In this document: positions 38,808-47,318 of the stretch, piece after piece
Position numbering within the stretch: the stretch's first letter is position 1
Layout of the letters: every line of letters starts with the position of its first letter
From: Candidatus Reidiella endopervernicosa
Lineage (GTDB): Bacteria > Pseudomonadota > Gammaproteobacteria > GCF-013343005
Assembly (NCBI RefSeq): GCF_013343005.1
Contig: NZ_CP054491.1
Location: 434,001-498,000, forward strand
Direction of reading: 5' to 3'
DNA: 64,000 nt
The notes under the pieces: model-generated
What the model was told of the DNA's origin: nothing
The model's input: the letters and a program-made list of their open reading frames with translations, nothing else
The model's database searches: none
Program-made: the position numbers and the translations under genes

Positions 38808-39533
38808 ATGGATAAAACAGATAAGTCGCACCATCTTGGCATGTCAGGGGCCACCGACACCCAACTCACCCGTGAGTCGTGGAAGATCTTCCAGATCATG
38901 GCGGAGTTTGTGGAGGGCTTTGAACGATTGGCGATGATCCACCCCTCGGTGAGCATCTTCGGCTCGGCACGCACGCCGGTCGACCACCCCTACTACAAAC
39001 TGACCGAGGATATTGCACGACTGCTCTCCGACTCCGGTTTTTCGGTGGTCAGCGGTGGCGGTCCCGGCATCATGGAGGCAGCCAACAAGGGTGCCTACGA
39101 GGGCAAATCACCCTCAGTGGGACTCAACATTCAACTACCCCATGAGCAGACCGGTAACGGCTATCAAGATATATCACTCAGCTTCCGCCACTTCTTTTCG
39201 CGCAAAGTGATGTTCGTAAAATATGCCGCCGCCTACGTGGTCATGCCGGGTGGATTTGGCACCCTGGACGAACTGGCTGAGATCCTCACCCTGGTGCAGA
39301 CCGGCAAATCGCGCCGTATTCCGATCATTCTGGTCCATACGCCATTCTGGGAGGGATTGATCGACTGGTTCCGAGAGAGCCTGGTGGAGGAGGGGACCAT
39401 CAGCCCCGAGGATATGGATATGTTCCAGCTTCTGGACAAACCTCAGGATGTGGTTGATGCTATCTTCAACTTCTATGAAAATCGCGGGATTGAACCCTCG
39501 GCCAAGGAGCAGGAGACCCTGCTTGAACTCTAA
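38808..39533 (+). CDS. LOG family (TIGR00730) Rossmann-fold protein
   Basis: LOG proteins hydrolyse nucleoside 5'-monophosphates to free bases, as in cytokinin activation; bacterial ones are nucleotide hydrolases such as PpnN relatives. The 241-residue protein has the nucleotide-binding VSGGGPGIMEAANKGAYEG near residue 81 and the catalytic PGGFGTLDELAEILTLVQTG near residue 146, with FSRKVMFVKYA just before it. It is preceded by the propeller gene and followed 13 bases later by a DUF2782 gene. Its precise substrate is open. Confidence 0.9.
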   Translation: MDKTDKSHHLGMSGATDTQLTRESWKIFQIMAEFVEGFERLAMIHPSVSIFGSARTPVDHPYYKLTEDIARLLSDSGFSVVSGGGPGIMEAANKGAYEGKSPSVGLNIQLPHEQTGNGYQDISLSFRHFFSRKVMFVKYAAAYVVMPGGFGTLDELAEILTLVQTGKSRRIPIILVHTPFWEGLIDWFRESLVEEGTISPEDMDMFQLLDKPQDVVDAIFNFYENRGIEPSAKEQETLLEL

Positions 39534-39546
39534 CGGAATTCTAATA

Positions 39547-39885
39547 ATGACCACGCGCCTGCTACCCCTGATCGCTCTACTTGCACTCTCCACCTCCGTC
39601 ACAGCCCAGCCCCCTGAGCTTGAGCCCGTACCGGAGCCACCCGCACTGCCTTCCAGTGTTGAGAGCGGCGAGACACTTGAACCCGAGATCACCATTCGCA
39701 CCCGCGGCGATGAGACGGTTAAGGAGTATCGCGTCAACGGCCACCTCTACATGGTCAAGATCACTCCGATGAAGGGCGTCACCTACTACCTGGTCGATAC
39801 CGATGGCGATGGTCGACTCGACCGCCGTAGCGAGGGTCTCGAGAACGACATGGTTATCCCCGGTTGGGTGTTGATGCGCTGGTAG
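39547..39885 (+). CDS. DUF2782 family exported protein
   Basis: The 112-residue protein starts at the ATG at 39547; the frame is open upstream inside the LOG gene, but the signal peptide (RLLPLIALLALSTSVTAQ) fixes this start. The mature part is Pro-rich and then has the family's core TVKEYRVNGHLYMVKITP and a DTDGDGRLDRR loop that looks like a calcium-binding acidic turn, ending PGWVLMRW. Family members are small gammaproteobacterial periplasmic proteins beside thrB or polA, of unknown role. It lies 58 bases before thrB. Confidence 0.85.
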   Translation: MTTRLLPLIALLALSTSVTAQPPELEPVPEPPALPSSVESGETLEPEITIRTRGDETVKEYRVNGHLYMVKITPMKGVTYYLVDTDGDGRLDRRSEGLENDMVIPGWVLMRW

Positions 39886-39943
39886 GCGGGAAACCTGTTA
39901 GAATTCGGCGCTTCATAGCCACAACAATAAACGCCGCCGCCCC

Positions 39944-40894
39944 ATGTCAGTCTATACACCTGTTGAGCAGCCAGAACTCAACCAATTTCTCGAACACTAC
40001 GACCTCGGTACGCTGGTCAGCCATACCGGCATCAGCGCCGGCATCGAGAACACCAACTACTTCGTCACCACCACACAGGGTGAGTATGTGCTCACCCTGT
40101 TTGAGTCGTTGAGTGCCGACGAACTCCCCTATTTCCTCGACATGATGGCCTTTCTGGCCGAACACGAGGTGCCGAGCGCCCATCCGATGGCCGATCGGGA
40201 GGGGCACTACCTGCGAGAACTGAACGGCAAACCGGCGGCACTGGTACAGCGACTCAGCGGTGCCAATGTCGAACTACCCAACGAGCAGCAGTGCGCCGCG
40301 CTCGGCAAGTCACTCGGTCATATGCATAGCTGCGGTGTTGAGTTTCCCCACCAACGCGACAACGGTCGTGGTCCCCACTGGTGGGCCGTCACCACCGAAC
40401 GCATGCTGCCAGCCCTCGATGAAGATTCGCGTGAGCTGCTCAAGGCGGAGCTGGCGTTTCAGGAACAGTATCGCCACAGCGACCTGCCACGCGGCATCAT
40501 CCACGCCGATCTGTTTCGCGACAATGCGATGTTCGAGGGCGACACCCTCACCGGCATTATCGACTTCTACTACGCCTGTAACGACATCCTGCTCTATGAT
40601 CTCGCCGTCACAGTTAATGACTGGTGTGGTAATGAGGACGGTTCACTCAATGAATTGAAGCTGCGTGCCATGCTCAGCGCCTACCACAGCGAACGACCGC
40701 TGAGCAGCGATGAGCATGCCGTCTGGCCGGTGATGCTGCGTGCCGCTGCACTGCGTTTCTGGCTCTCTCGCCTGCAGGATAAACACTTTCCACGTGAGGG
40801 CGAGATCACCCACATCAAAGACCCCGACGTGTTCAAGAACATCCTCATCGATCGCATCGAACATCGCGATGCAATCCACGCCATCTGGCTCTAG
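39944..40894 (+). CDS. thrB: Homoserine kinase (type II, APH-like fold)
   Basis: This enzyme phosphorylates homoserine in threonine synthesis. The 316-residue protein is of the choline-kinase/APH-like ThrB type, not the GHMP type: GISAGIENTNYFVTT at residues 27-41, GKPAALVQRLSG, the catalytic loop LPRGIIHADLFRDNAMFEG near residue 185, and the metal-binding GIIDFYYACNDILLYDLA. The family's usual length is 310-320. It sits about 2.3 kb from polA, as in pseudomonads. Confidence 0.93.
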   Translation: MSVYTPVEQPELNQFLEHYDLGTLVSHTGISAGIENTNYFVTTTQGEYVLTLFESLSADELPYFLDMMAFLAEHEVPSAHPMADREGHYLRELNGKPAALVQRLSGANVELPNEQQCAALGKSLGHMHSCGVEFPHQRDNGRGPHWWAVTTERMLPALDEDSRELLKAELAFQEQYRHSDLPRGIIHADLFRDNAMFEGDTLTGIIDFYYACNDILLYDLAVTVNDWCGNEDGSLNELKLRAMLSAYHSERPLSSDEHAVWPVMLRAAALRFWLSRLQDKHFPREGEITHIKDPDVFKNILIDRIEHRDAIHAIWL

Positions 40895-40932
40895 GGCCTT
40901 ATCACGATGTCAGGGCCTGAGGGGTAGGGCGC

Positions 40933-41484
40933 GTGAACTGGATCGCCACCGCTAAACGCACCAAGGCCGGCCTCGAATCGATTAACGAGTGGAGCGGCCG
41001 CTGCGTCGCATGGCTCACCCTCGGCATGGTAATCACCACCTTCTCAGTCGTACTGCTGCGCTATCTGTTCGATATCGGCTGGATTGCGATGCAGGAGTCG
41101 ATCACCTACATGCATGCATTGGTGTTCCTAATCGGTGCCGGTTACACCCTGCGCCACAACGGTCATGTTCGAGTCGATATCTTCTATCGAAAAATGGGCG
41201 AACGGAGTCGATCATGGGTAGATCTACTCGGAACACTACTTCTTCTTCTGCCGCTTTCCGGATTTATCCTCTGGTATAGCTGGGAGTATGTCACTGCCTC
41301 GTGGTCACTATTAGAGGGTTCTCGTGGCGCAGGCGGCATTCCCGCCACCTACCTGTTAAAGAGCGCCATTCTGATCATGGGTCTGCTGCTGATTGTGGAG
41401 GGCGCAGCCAAAATCCTTCACTGCCTGCTAGTACTGGCTGGCGCAGATGAGGAGAGCGATAGCGAAGGGGAGGGCGTACTCTAG
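40933..41484 (+). CDS. TRAP transporter small permease (DctQ-like)
   Basis: This 183-residue membrane protein has four hydrophobic helices (around residues 28-48, 57-77, 98-118 and 140-160) and the family features WIAMQESITYMHALVFLIGAG and LRHNGHVRVDIFYRK. The GTG start is preceded by a GAGGGG-like element. Its stop overlaps the start of the large permease (TAGTG), as is usual for TRAP pairs. The solute-binding partner in the window is encoded 4.7 kb away on the other strand. Confidence 0.9.
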   Translation: MNWIATAKRTKAGLESINEWSGRCVAWLTLGMVITTFSVVLLRYLFDIGWIAMQESITYMHALVFLIGAGYTLRHNGHVRVDIFYRKMGERSRSWVDLLGTLLLLLPLSGFILWYSWEYVTASWSLLEGSRGAGGIPATYLLKSAILIMGLLLIVEGAAKILHCLLVLAGADEESDSEGEGVL

Positions 41485-42872
41485 TGGAGCTGCTCGACCT
41501 GATACCCCTGCTGCTCTTTCTCGCCGTCTGCCTGGTGTTAATGCTCGGCTTCCCAGTCGCCTTCACCCTCGGTGGCACTGCGTTGGCGGCGGCACTCATT
41601 GGTAGCCAGAGCGGCCACTTTGATGGCGCCTTCCTGGAGGCAATTCCCAACCGTCTGTTTGGCATTATGACCAACGAAACGTTGATCGCCGTGCCGCTAT
41701 TTGTCTTTATGGGCGTGATGCTGGAACGATCCCGTGTTGCTGAGAACCTGCTCGACACCATGGCCGATCTATTTGGTCCACTTCGCGGCGGTCTCGGCAT
41801 CTCGGTCACCCTAGTTGGCATGCTGCTCGCCGCCAGTACCGGCATCGTCGGCGCTACCGTGGTCACCATGGGGCTGCTCTCGCTGCCTACCATGCTCAAA
41901 CGCGGTTACGCCCCGTCACTCGCCTGTGGCACCATCTGTGCCTCCGGCACCCTCGGGCAGATCATCCCCCCCTCGATCATTCTGGTACTGCTCGGTGATG
42001 TACTCTCCAGCGCCTATCAACAGGCGCAGCTCGATCAGGGTATCTGGTCACCTGAGACTGTTTCAGTCGGTGACCTTTTTGCCGGTGCGCTACTACCAGG
42101 ACTACTGCTGGTAGCGCTCTATGTCGGCTATCTACTCTTTATCTCACTGGTCAAACCCGACCTGATGCCAAACCTCTCTAACGATGAGCGCTCCTCTCGC
42201 CGTGAAGGGCTGTTGAAACGGGTGGTGCTGGTACTGCTGCCACCGCTGCTGCTGATATTCGCTGTGCTCGGTTCTATCATCGGCGGTCTCGCCACCCCAA
42301 CCGAGGCGGCCTCAGTCGGCGCAGTCGGCGCAATGCTACTGGCACTTAGTCAGCGACAGCTAACCCTACAGCGACTGCAGGAGGTGATGCGCAGCACCAC
42401 CATCGTCACCAGCATGGTCTTCATGATCTTCATTGGCGCCTCAGTCTTCTCACTGGTCTTCCGCGGCTTTGGCGGCGATGAGGTGGTTGAAAGACTACTC
42501 ACCGGCCTGCCGGGTGGCACCTTCGGCGCGGTGCTGGTGGTGATGATCATCATGTTCCTGCTCGGCTTCGTGCTCGACTTCATCGAGATCACCTTTGTGG
42601 TGGTACCGATCGTCGGCCCAATCCTGCTGGCGATGGGCCTCGATCCGGTCTGGCTAGGGGTCATGATCGCCCTCAACCTGCAGACCTCCTTCCTCACACC
42701 CCCATTCGGTTTTGCACTCTTCTACCTACGCGGCGTAGCACCCAAGAGCGTCACCACTGGCGCGATCTACCGCGGCGTCGCACCCTTTATCGTGATCCAG
42801 CTAATCGCCATGGGTGTCATCGCCTACTGGCCACAGATCGCCACCTGGCTGCCAGACACCATCTACGGCTAG
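41484..42872 (+). CDS. TRAP transporter large permease (DctM-like)
   Basis: This 462-residue integral membrane protein of about 12 helices is the transport subunit of a sodium-driven TRAP system. Family blocks include VPLFVFMGVMLERS, LLAASTGIVGATVVTMGLLS, CGTICASGTLGQIIPPSI, ATPTEAASVGAVGAM and LQTSFLTPPFGFALFYLRG. The start GTG overlaps the small permease stop. Its pairing with the TakP-like binding protein (46171-47250) suggests transport of a 2-oxo or similar carboxylic acid, by inference. Confidence 0.93.
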   Translation: MELLDLIPLLLFLAVCLVLMLGFPVAFTLGGTALAAALIGSQSGHFDGAFLEAIPNRLFGIMTNETLIAVPLFVFMGVMLERSRVAENLLDTMADLFGPLRGGLGISVTLVGMLLAASTGIVGATVVTMGLLSLPTMLKRGYAPSLACGTICASGTLGQIIPPSIILVLLGDVLSSAYQQAQLDQGIWSPETVSVGDLFAGALLPGLLLVALYVGYLLFISLVKPDLMPNLSNDERSSRREGLLKRVVLVLLPPLLLIFAVLGSIIGGLATPTEAASVGAVGAMLLALSQRQLTLQRLQEVMRSTTIVTSMVFMIFIGASVFSLVFRGFGGDEVVERLLTGLPGGTFGAVLVVMIIMFLLGFVLDFIEITFVVVPIVGPILLAMGLDPVWLGVMIALNLQTSFLTPPFGFALFYLRGVAPKSVTTGAIYRGVAPFIVIQLIAMGVIAYWPQIATWLPDTIYG

Positions 42873-42950
42873 ACACCAGGTCTTGCGCCTAAATGTTTTA
42901 AACTGCCATCAATCCGACAACAATGAGCTAGAGATAGCAAGGAACGTGTT

Positions 42951-43649
42951 GTGACATACAAATCTATCATGCGACAGCTCAAGAGACTGGGAGATAGCGA
43001 CAAGGCCGCCCACGCACAGCGCTTTTTCAAGACAGGGCCTGGCGAGTACGGCGAGGGGGATCGTTTTCTCGGTATCCGCGTACCACCACTGCGCCAGCTG
43101 GCTCGGCAACACCGCAGCCTGGCAATCGATGAGTGTGAACAGCTACTCCACTCCGAGTGGCACGAGGCGCGACTGCTGGCGCTGCTCATTCTGGTTGGAC
43201 AGTTTCAACACGCCGAGCCCGCTGAACAGCGGCTGATCTATCGCTTCTATCTTGCCAATACCAAACACATCAATAGCTGGGATCTAGTCGACACCAGCGC
43301 TCACCCCATCATCGGCGGCTGGCTCTCTGAGCGCAGCCGCAAGCCACTCCATAAGCTGGCACGCTCCAAGCTGCTCTGGGAGCGGCGTATCGCCATGATG
43401 GCGACCTACCATTTCATCAAACGGAACGACTTCGATGAAACCCTGCAACTCGCGGAAAAACTCTTGGCTGACCCTGAAGATCTGATCCACAAGGTAGTCG
43501 GCTGGATGCTGCGCGAAATCGGCAAGCGCGATCAGCAGACAGAACTGCGTTTTTTACGCAAACACCACCTTCAGATGCCTCGCACCATGCTGCGGTACGC
43601 CATCGAGAAATTCCCACCCACTGAGCGAAAACAGATACTGGCCGGATAA
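42951..43649 (+). CDS. AlkD-like DNA alkylation repair protein
   Basis: This 232-residue, all-helical protein belongs to the ALK/HEAT-repeat DNA glycosylase family that removes alkylated purines. The N-terminal YKSIMRQLKRLGDSDKAAH, then RFLGIRVPPLRQLARQH, ALLILVGQFQHA, NSWDLVDTSAHPIIGGWL (with the family's aspartate) and the C-terminal VGWMLREIGKRD...LRYAIEKFPPTERKQ fit the fold. The GTG start is the most upstream sensible one. Activity is not certain because many relatives are uncharacterised. Confidence 0.88.
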   Translation: MTYKSIMRQLKRLGDSDKAAHAQRFFKTGPGEYGEGDRFLGIRVPPLRQLARQHRSLAIDECEQLLHSEWHEARLLALLILVGQFQHAEPAEQRLIYRFYLANTKHINSWDLVDTSAHPIIGGWLSERSRKPLHKLARSKLLWERRIAMMATYHFIKRNDFDETLQLAEKLLADPEDLIHKVVGWMLREIGKRDQQTELRFLRKHHLQMPRTMLRYAIEKFPPTERKQILAG

Positions 43650-43803
43650 TTCTAGTCGACTCGACACCCTCTCAAACCGACATATTCTTCATGCTGTAAG
43701 CAAATGCGTACATCACAAACCCCTCCGCCCTACAGAGCTACCCAGCTAATCATCACATATAACCGACTAAATCAGTCATATACTTGTGCAGGCTCTATTC
43801 TGC

Positions 43804-44382
43804 ATGGACAGCGCAATGAAAGATTTAAAAGATCGACGCATCATGGTGGTGGATGATGACCATTCGATCCTCGACCTGTTCGACGCAATTTTGTCCGGAT
43901 TCAAGCTCCCCTACGAGCTCTACTCCGATCCCCTCAAGGCGCTAAACAGCTTCAGTGTCTCACCAGATCGCTATTTCATCGCCTTTCTCGACGTCATCAT
44001 GCCAGGGCTTTCCGGCACCGAGCTGGCCAAGGCACTGCAACAGGACACCATCCACCCCGCCGTCGTCTTTCTCAATGCACTGGATGAACACACAGACCCC
44101 TACAACGTGCAGAAACAGTACGAACTCGGCTCCCGTATCGCCAAGCCATTCAACACCACACTGCTACCCGACATGCTCTGCTACCACATCATCAATGCGC
44201 TCAAAATCAACCAGGCGCGTGAGATCATGGAGCATCTGAAGACGTTTCAGGATCACGTTCCATTCAAGGTACTTGATCAAGTAGAAGGGTTCCTGCTCGC
44301 TACCAATGACGCCCCATACACCCAGAAGCCTCATAAGGTCGCTTCACTGCTTGGCATCAAGACCTTCAATGGCGATAAATAA
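43804..44382 (+). CDS. Response regulator receiver protein
   Basis: The product, about 192 residues, has one receiver domain: MVVDDDHS (acidic pocket), the phospho-acceptor in FLDVIMPG near residue 63, VVFLNALDE (N in the place usually taken by Ser/Thr) and the conserved lysine in IAKPFNTT. About 70 residues of helical tail follow without a DNA-binding or output domain. The frame is open to a GTG at 43786; ATG 43804 or 43816 are other starts, and none has a strong ribosome binding site. A repeat-interrupted GGDEF gene comes next and may have been its partner. Confidence 0.82.
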   Translation: MDSAMKDLKDRRIMVVDDDHSILDLFDAILSGFKLPYELYSDPLKALNSFSVSPDRYFIAFLDVIMPGLSGTELAKALQQDTIHPAVVFLNALDEHTDPYNVQKQYELGSRIAKPFNTTLLPDMLCYHIINALKINQAREIMEHLKTFQDHVPFKVLDQVEGFLLATNDAPYTQKPHKVASLLGIKTFNGDK

Positions 44383-44512
44383 GTCATAGGCATAACCCTA
44401 GAACCTCTGTAGCCACCCTCGTCTCACCCGGTTTCCTGGCATCGCGCACGCCGTGAAGTACCCTGCCTGTGCTACTATCTTCAATGTTGCAGTTATCACC
44501 GGCAAACACTGC

Positions 44513-44797
44513 CCGGGGAGTCGCTATTTTTGCGAAAGTTTGTTTTGGGCATCCAAGCCCAAGCAAACAGCAAAAACTTAACGCGACCGTTTATGCCTAC
44601 GGCGCCCCGACCGTCCTGCGTTCGTTGCGTAATCACCTCTTCGCGGCTCTACACAACTCCCTCAGTGACTCTACGCCGACATAAAGCCGCTGCTGCATCT
44701 TCTTCGTCGTCCGCTCGCGCTCTCAACTACGAATAGGCAGACGGCGTCGACTATCGGGACTAACCGCCTCACTCCTTGCTCTCCATGGCGGTCAGCG
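44513..44797 (+). repeat. Dispersed hairpin-ended element, copy 6 (before the GGDEF gene)
   Basis: A 285-base, well preserved copy ends only ten bases before the ATG of the GGDEF gene, so the gene's original promoter and ribosome binding site have been separated or replaced. The 425-base gap between the response regulator and the GGDEF gene contains nothing else recognisable. Copy 7 follows 499 bases later in the same direction. Confidence 0.95.
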
Positions 44798-44807
44798 CAA
44801 GCAGGCT

Positions 44808-46064
44808 ATGAACAACCTTAATGCCAAACAGGCCTTTGAGTTATCAGCCACATTTCTGGCTCATAAGACCTACCAATCCCTGACCCACGCCATGATCCAC
44901 TTCTTCAGCTCGCTCGATGGCGTAACGGGAGTCGCACCCTATGAGGTGTTCGGTGACCCACTCGTACCCGTAGATCTCCTGATCAGACGATTCCCTCTAT
45001 CGCTCGATGATCACCATCGCGACAACAACACCGATCTTCTGATGCGTTTTCTACCAAAGAGTAAGGGGGGAGTTGAACATATCCAGGAGGATGGCAAACA
45101 CTGGATCGTTTTCGACGTCACCAACAACGTGAAACCTCGCCGAGTGATGCTCATCTGTGGCGATCTTAGCAACAGGGATACCACCATTGTTGAGGGTCTT
45201 TATCACATCTACGCCAATCAGGTTGCACTGCTCGATTCAAAGGAGCGAGACACGCTCACGCGCCTACCGAACCGACAGACACTCGATACAACACTCCCGG
45301 GGAGTCGCTATTTTTGCGAAAGTTTGTTTTGGGCATCCAAGCCCAAGCAAGCGGCAAATACTTAACGCGACCGTTTATGCCTGCGGCGCCCCGACCGTCC
45401 TGCGTACGTTGCGTAATCACCTCTTCGCGGCTCTACACAACTCCCTCAGTGACTCTACGCCGACATAAAGCCGCTGCTGCATCTTCTTCGTCGTTCGCTC
45501 GCGCTCTCAACTACGAATAGGCAGACGGCGTCGACTATCGCGGACTAACCGCCTTCGCTTCGCTATCCATGGCGGTCAGCGGATGATGTCGTAAGTTTTT
45601 ACCGTAGCAATTACGACAAGACGAGAACTGATTTCTCCTGGTTGGCCATACTCGATATCGACCACTTCAAGATGATCAACGATCAGTATGGGCATCTCTA
45701 TGGCGACGAGGTGCTACTCCACTTTGCCACACTGATGGAGAAGATTTTCCGTAACTCTGACTTCCTGTTCCGCTACGGAGGAGAGGAGTTTGTCGTGGTG
45801 GTAAACAGTTGTGATGCCGTTGGCGCCATCGACGCCCTGGAACGCTTCCGCGAGGCCGTCGAGCAGTACACTTTCCCCTCTGGACACGTCACCGTCAGTA
45901 TCGGCTATACCCTGATCGACCCCATCGCACCACCCGCCCTGCTACTTGAGCATGCCGATAACGCGCTCTACCACGCAAAATCGAGCGGCAGAAATCGTAC
46001 CGTTAACTTCAGTGATCTCAACGATAACGATCACCATACCGAAGGGAGCGTCGAGCTCTTCTAA
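44808..46064 (+). pseudogene. Diguanylate cyclase (GGDEF) gene interrupted by a repeat
   Basis: The first segment encodes about 163 residues: a GAF-like sensory region (ending YANQVALLDSKERD) and the start of the GGDEF domain (LTRLPNRQTLDTTL). Repeat copy 7 intervenes. The second segment restores the domain: [53 protein letters not shown] and [16 protein letters not shown]. The signature GGEEF is intact, with an RNSD motif close to the inhibitory-site position. Both halves are undamaged and lie in the same frame (the insert is a multiple of three bases), but the repeat contains stop codons, so a full-length product is not expected. The intact halves suggest a recent insertion. Confidence 0.88.
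45297..45581 (+). repeat. Dispersed hairpin-ended element, copy 7 (inside the GGDEF gene)
   Basis: This copy is important because its left-hairpin arms are GTTTG and CAAGC, the G-T wobble intermediate between the GC-type (copy 1) and AT-type (copies 3, 4, 6). Right-hairpin stem bases are conserved, while the loop (TTCGCTTCGCTATCCAT) matches copy 1. The insertion lies between the codons for LDTTL and DDVVSFY of the host protein. Confidence 0.95.
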
Positions 46065-46120
46065 CCACCACTGTGCGAGGAAGCCTGGATCAATCGACTA
46101 CGGCACCCACACCTATCTAC

Positions 46121-46145
46121 AAAAAAAGGGCGGCATAAGCCGCCC
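46121..46145 (-). terminator. Intrinsic terminator of the TRAP binding-protein gene
   Basis: On the minus strand a 7-bp GC stem (GGGCGGC with GCCGCCC) around a four-base loop is followed directly by seven T. It lies 26 bases after the stop of the TRAP solute-binding protein gene. Confidence 0.88.
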
Positions 46146-46170
46146 CTTCATCAAGCACCGAACCTCTAAA

Positions 46171-47250
46171 TTAGAGTGCGCGCGCGTTCAGATAGGCCCG
46201 CTCCGAGACGTCGTGCCAGGCCACTACCTGATCACGGAAGGCGAGGTAGGAGTCGTAGACCTTCTGTGACATAGGGTCCTTCGCCGCCACCTCAGCCACC
46301 ACCTCATCGGAGACCTTCTTCAGCTGCACCAACACTTCATCGGGGAATTTACGCAGGTCGACCTTGTGTTCGTTGACCAGCGTATGCAGCGCCTTGTTAT
46401 TCCGTGCAGTGAACTCAGAGAGGCCGTCAAGATTGGCCACCTTACTGGCGTTGAGCACGATCACCTGCAGATCCTTGGGCAGCGCATCAAAGGCCTCCTT
46501 ATTAACAAAACACTCCAGGGTAGTACCTGGCTCATGCCAGCCGGGGTAGTAGTAGTGCTTGGCCGCCTTGTAGAGACCGAAGGCTAGGTCATTGTAGGGT
46601 CCAACCCACTCGGTGGCATCTATCGCTCCCGATTTAAGCGAGGTAAAGATCTCACCACCCGGCAGGCTGACGGGAGTGCCGCCAAGGCGACGCAGCACCT
46701 CACCGCCAAGACCCGGAATACGCATCTTCAATCCCTTCAGATCCTCGAGTTTTTCAATCTTCTTGTTGAACCAACCGCCCATCTGCACCCCAGTGTTGAG
46801 TGCAGCGGTCGGTACTAGACCAAAAGGTTTGTAGACCTCCTGCCAGAGCTCCATTCCGCCACCGTGATAGAGCCAGCTATTCATCTCCTGCGCAGTGAGA
46901 CCGAAGGGAACGGCGGCGAAGAACTGTGCCGCCTCACTCTTACCCTTCCAGTAGTAGGCAGCGCCATGGCCCATCTGAGCAGTACCGCGCGATACGGCAT
47001 CGAAGATCTCGAAGGCGGGAACCAGCTCTTTGGCACCGTAGACCTTCACCTCAATTCGACCACCCGACATCTCTGTGATCAGCTTGGCCAGATTGTTGGC
47101 GCCTGTGCCAAGACCGGGGAAGTTCTTCGGCCATGTAGTCACCATCTTCCATTTGATCTTGGTTTTAGCATGCACGGCCGGTGCAGCGATGGCGGCACCC
47201 GCCACTACGGCCCCTGCTCCCACCTTGCCGATAAATTCACGACGCTTCAT
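46171..47250 (-). CDS. TRAP transporter solute-binding protein (DctP family, TakP-like)
   Basis: This 359-residue protein starts with a twin-arginine type signal (MKRREFIGKVGAGAVVAGAAIAAPAVHA), so it is exported folded. The mature part matches the 2-oxoacid-binding TakP group: MVTTWPKNFPGLGTGANNLA, GGRIEVKVYGA, GHGAAYYWKGK, then GLKMRIPGLGGEVLRRLGG with the substrate-contacting arginine, and DATEWVGPYNDLAFGLY. An AGGAGA element seven bases before the ATG fixes the start. A terminator follows. The matching permeases are 3.3 kb away on the other strand. Confidence 0.92.
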   Translation of the reverse strand: MKRREFIGKVGAGAVVAGAAIAAPAVHAKTKIKWKMVTTWPKNFPGLGTGANNLAKLITEMSGGRIEVKVYGAKELVPAFEIFDAVSRGTAQMGHGAAYYWKGKSEAAQFFAAVPFGLTAQEMNSWLYHGGGMELWQEVYKPFGLVPTAALNTGVQMGGWFNKKIEKLEDLKGLKMRIPGLGGEVLRRLGGTPVSLPGGEIFTSLKSGAIDATEWVGPYNDLAFGLYKAAKHYYYPGWHEPGTTLECFVNKEAFDALPKDLQVIVLNASKVANLDGLSEFTARNNKALHTLVNEHKVDLRKFPDEVLVQLKKVSDEVVAEVAAKDPMSQKVYDSYLAFRDQVVAWHDVSERAYLNARAL

Positions 47251-47318
47251 CAACGATCTCCTTTGTTGTTATCGGATTGCCCTGCTGCTAACACTCAGGG
47301 CTATTAATTTGGGATTAA

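Noticed and set aside
9074-45581. Repeat as a self-splicing group I intron (sense copies in GT and GGDEF genes, insert ending in G, highly paired)
   Set aside because: Copy 4 interrupts its gene in the antisense direction and four copies are intergenic; the element is short and I cannot identify conserved group I core pairings.
9074-45581. Repeat as an integron attC site or CRISPR unit
   Set aside because: No RYYYAAC/GTTRRRY core pair at the ends, no integrase, no regular spacing, and copies are scattered singly.
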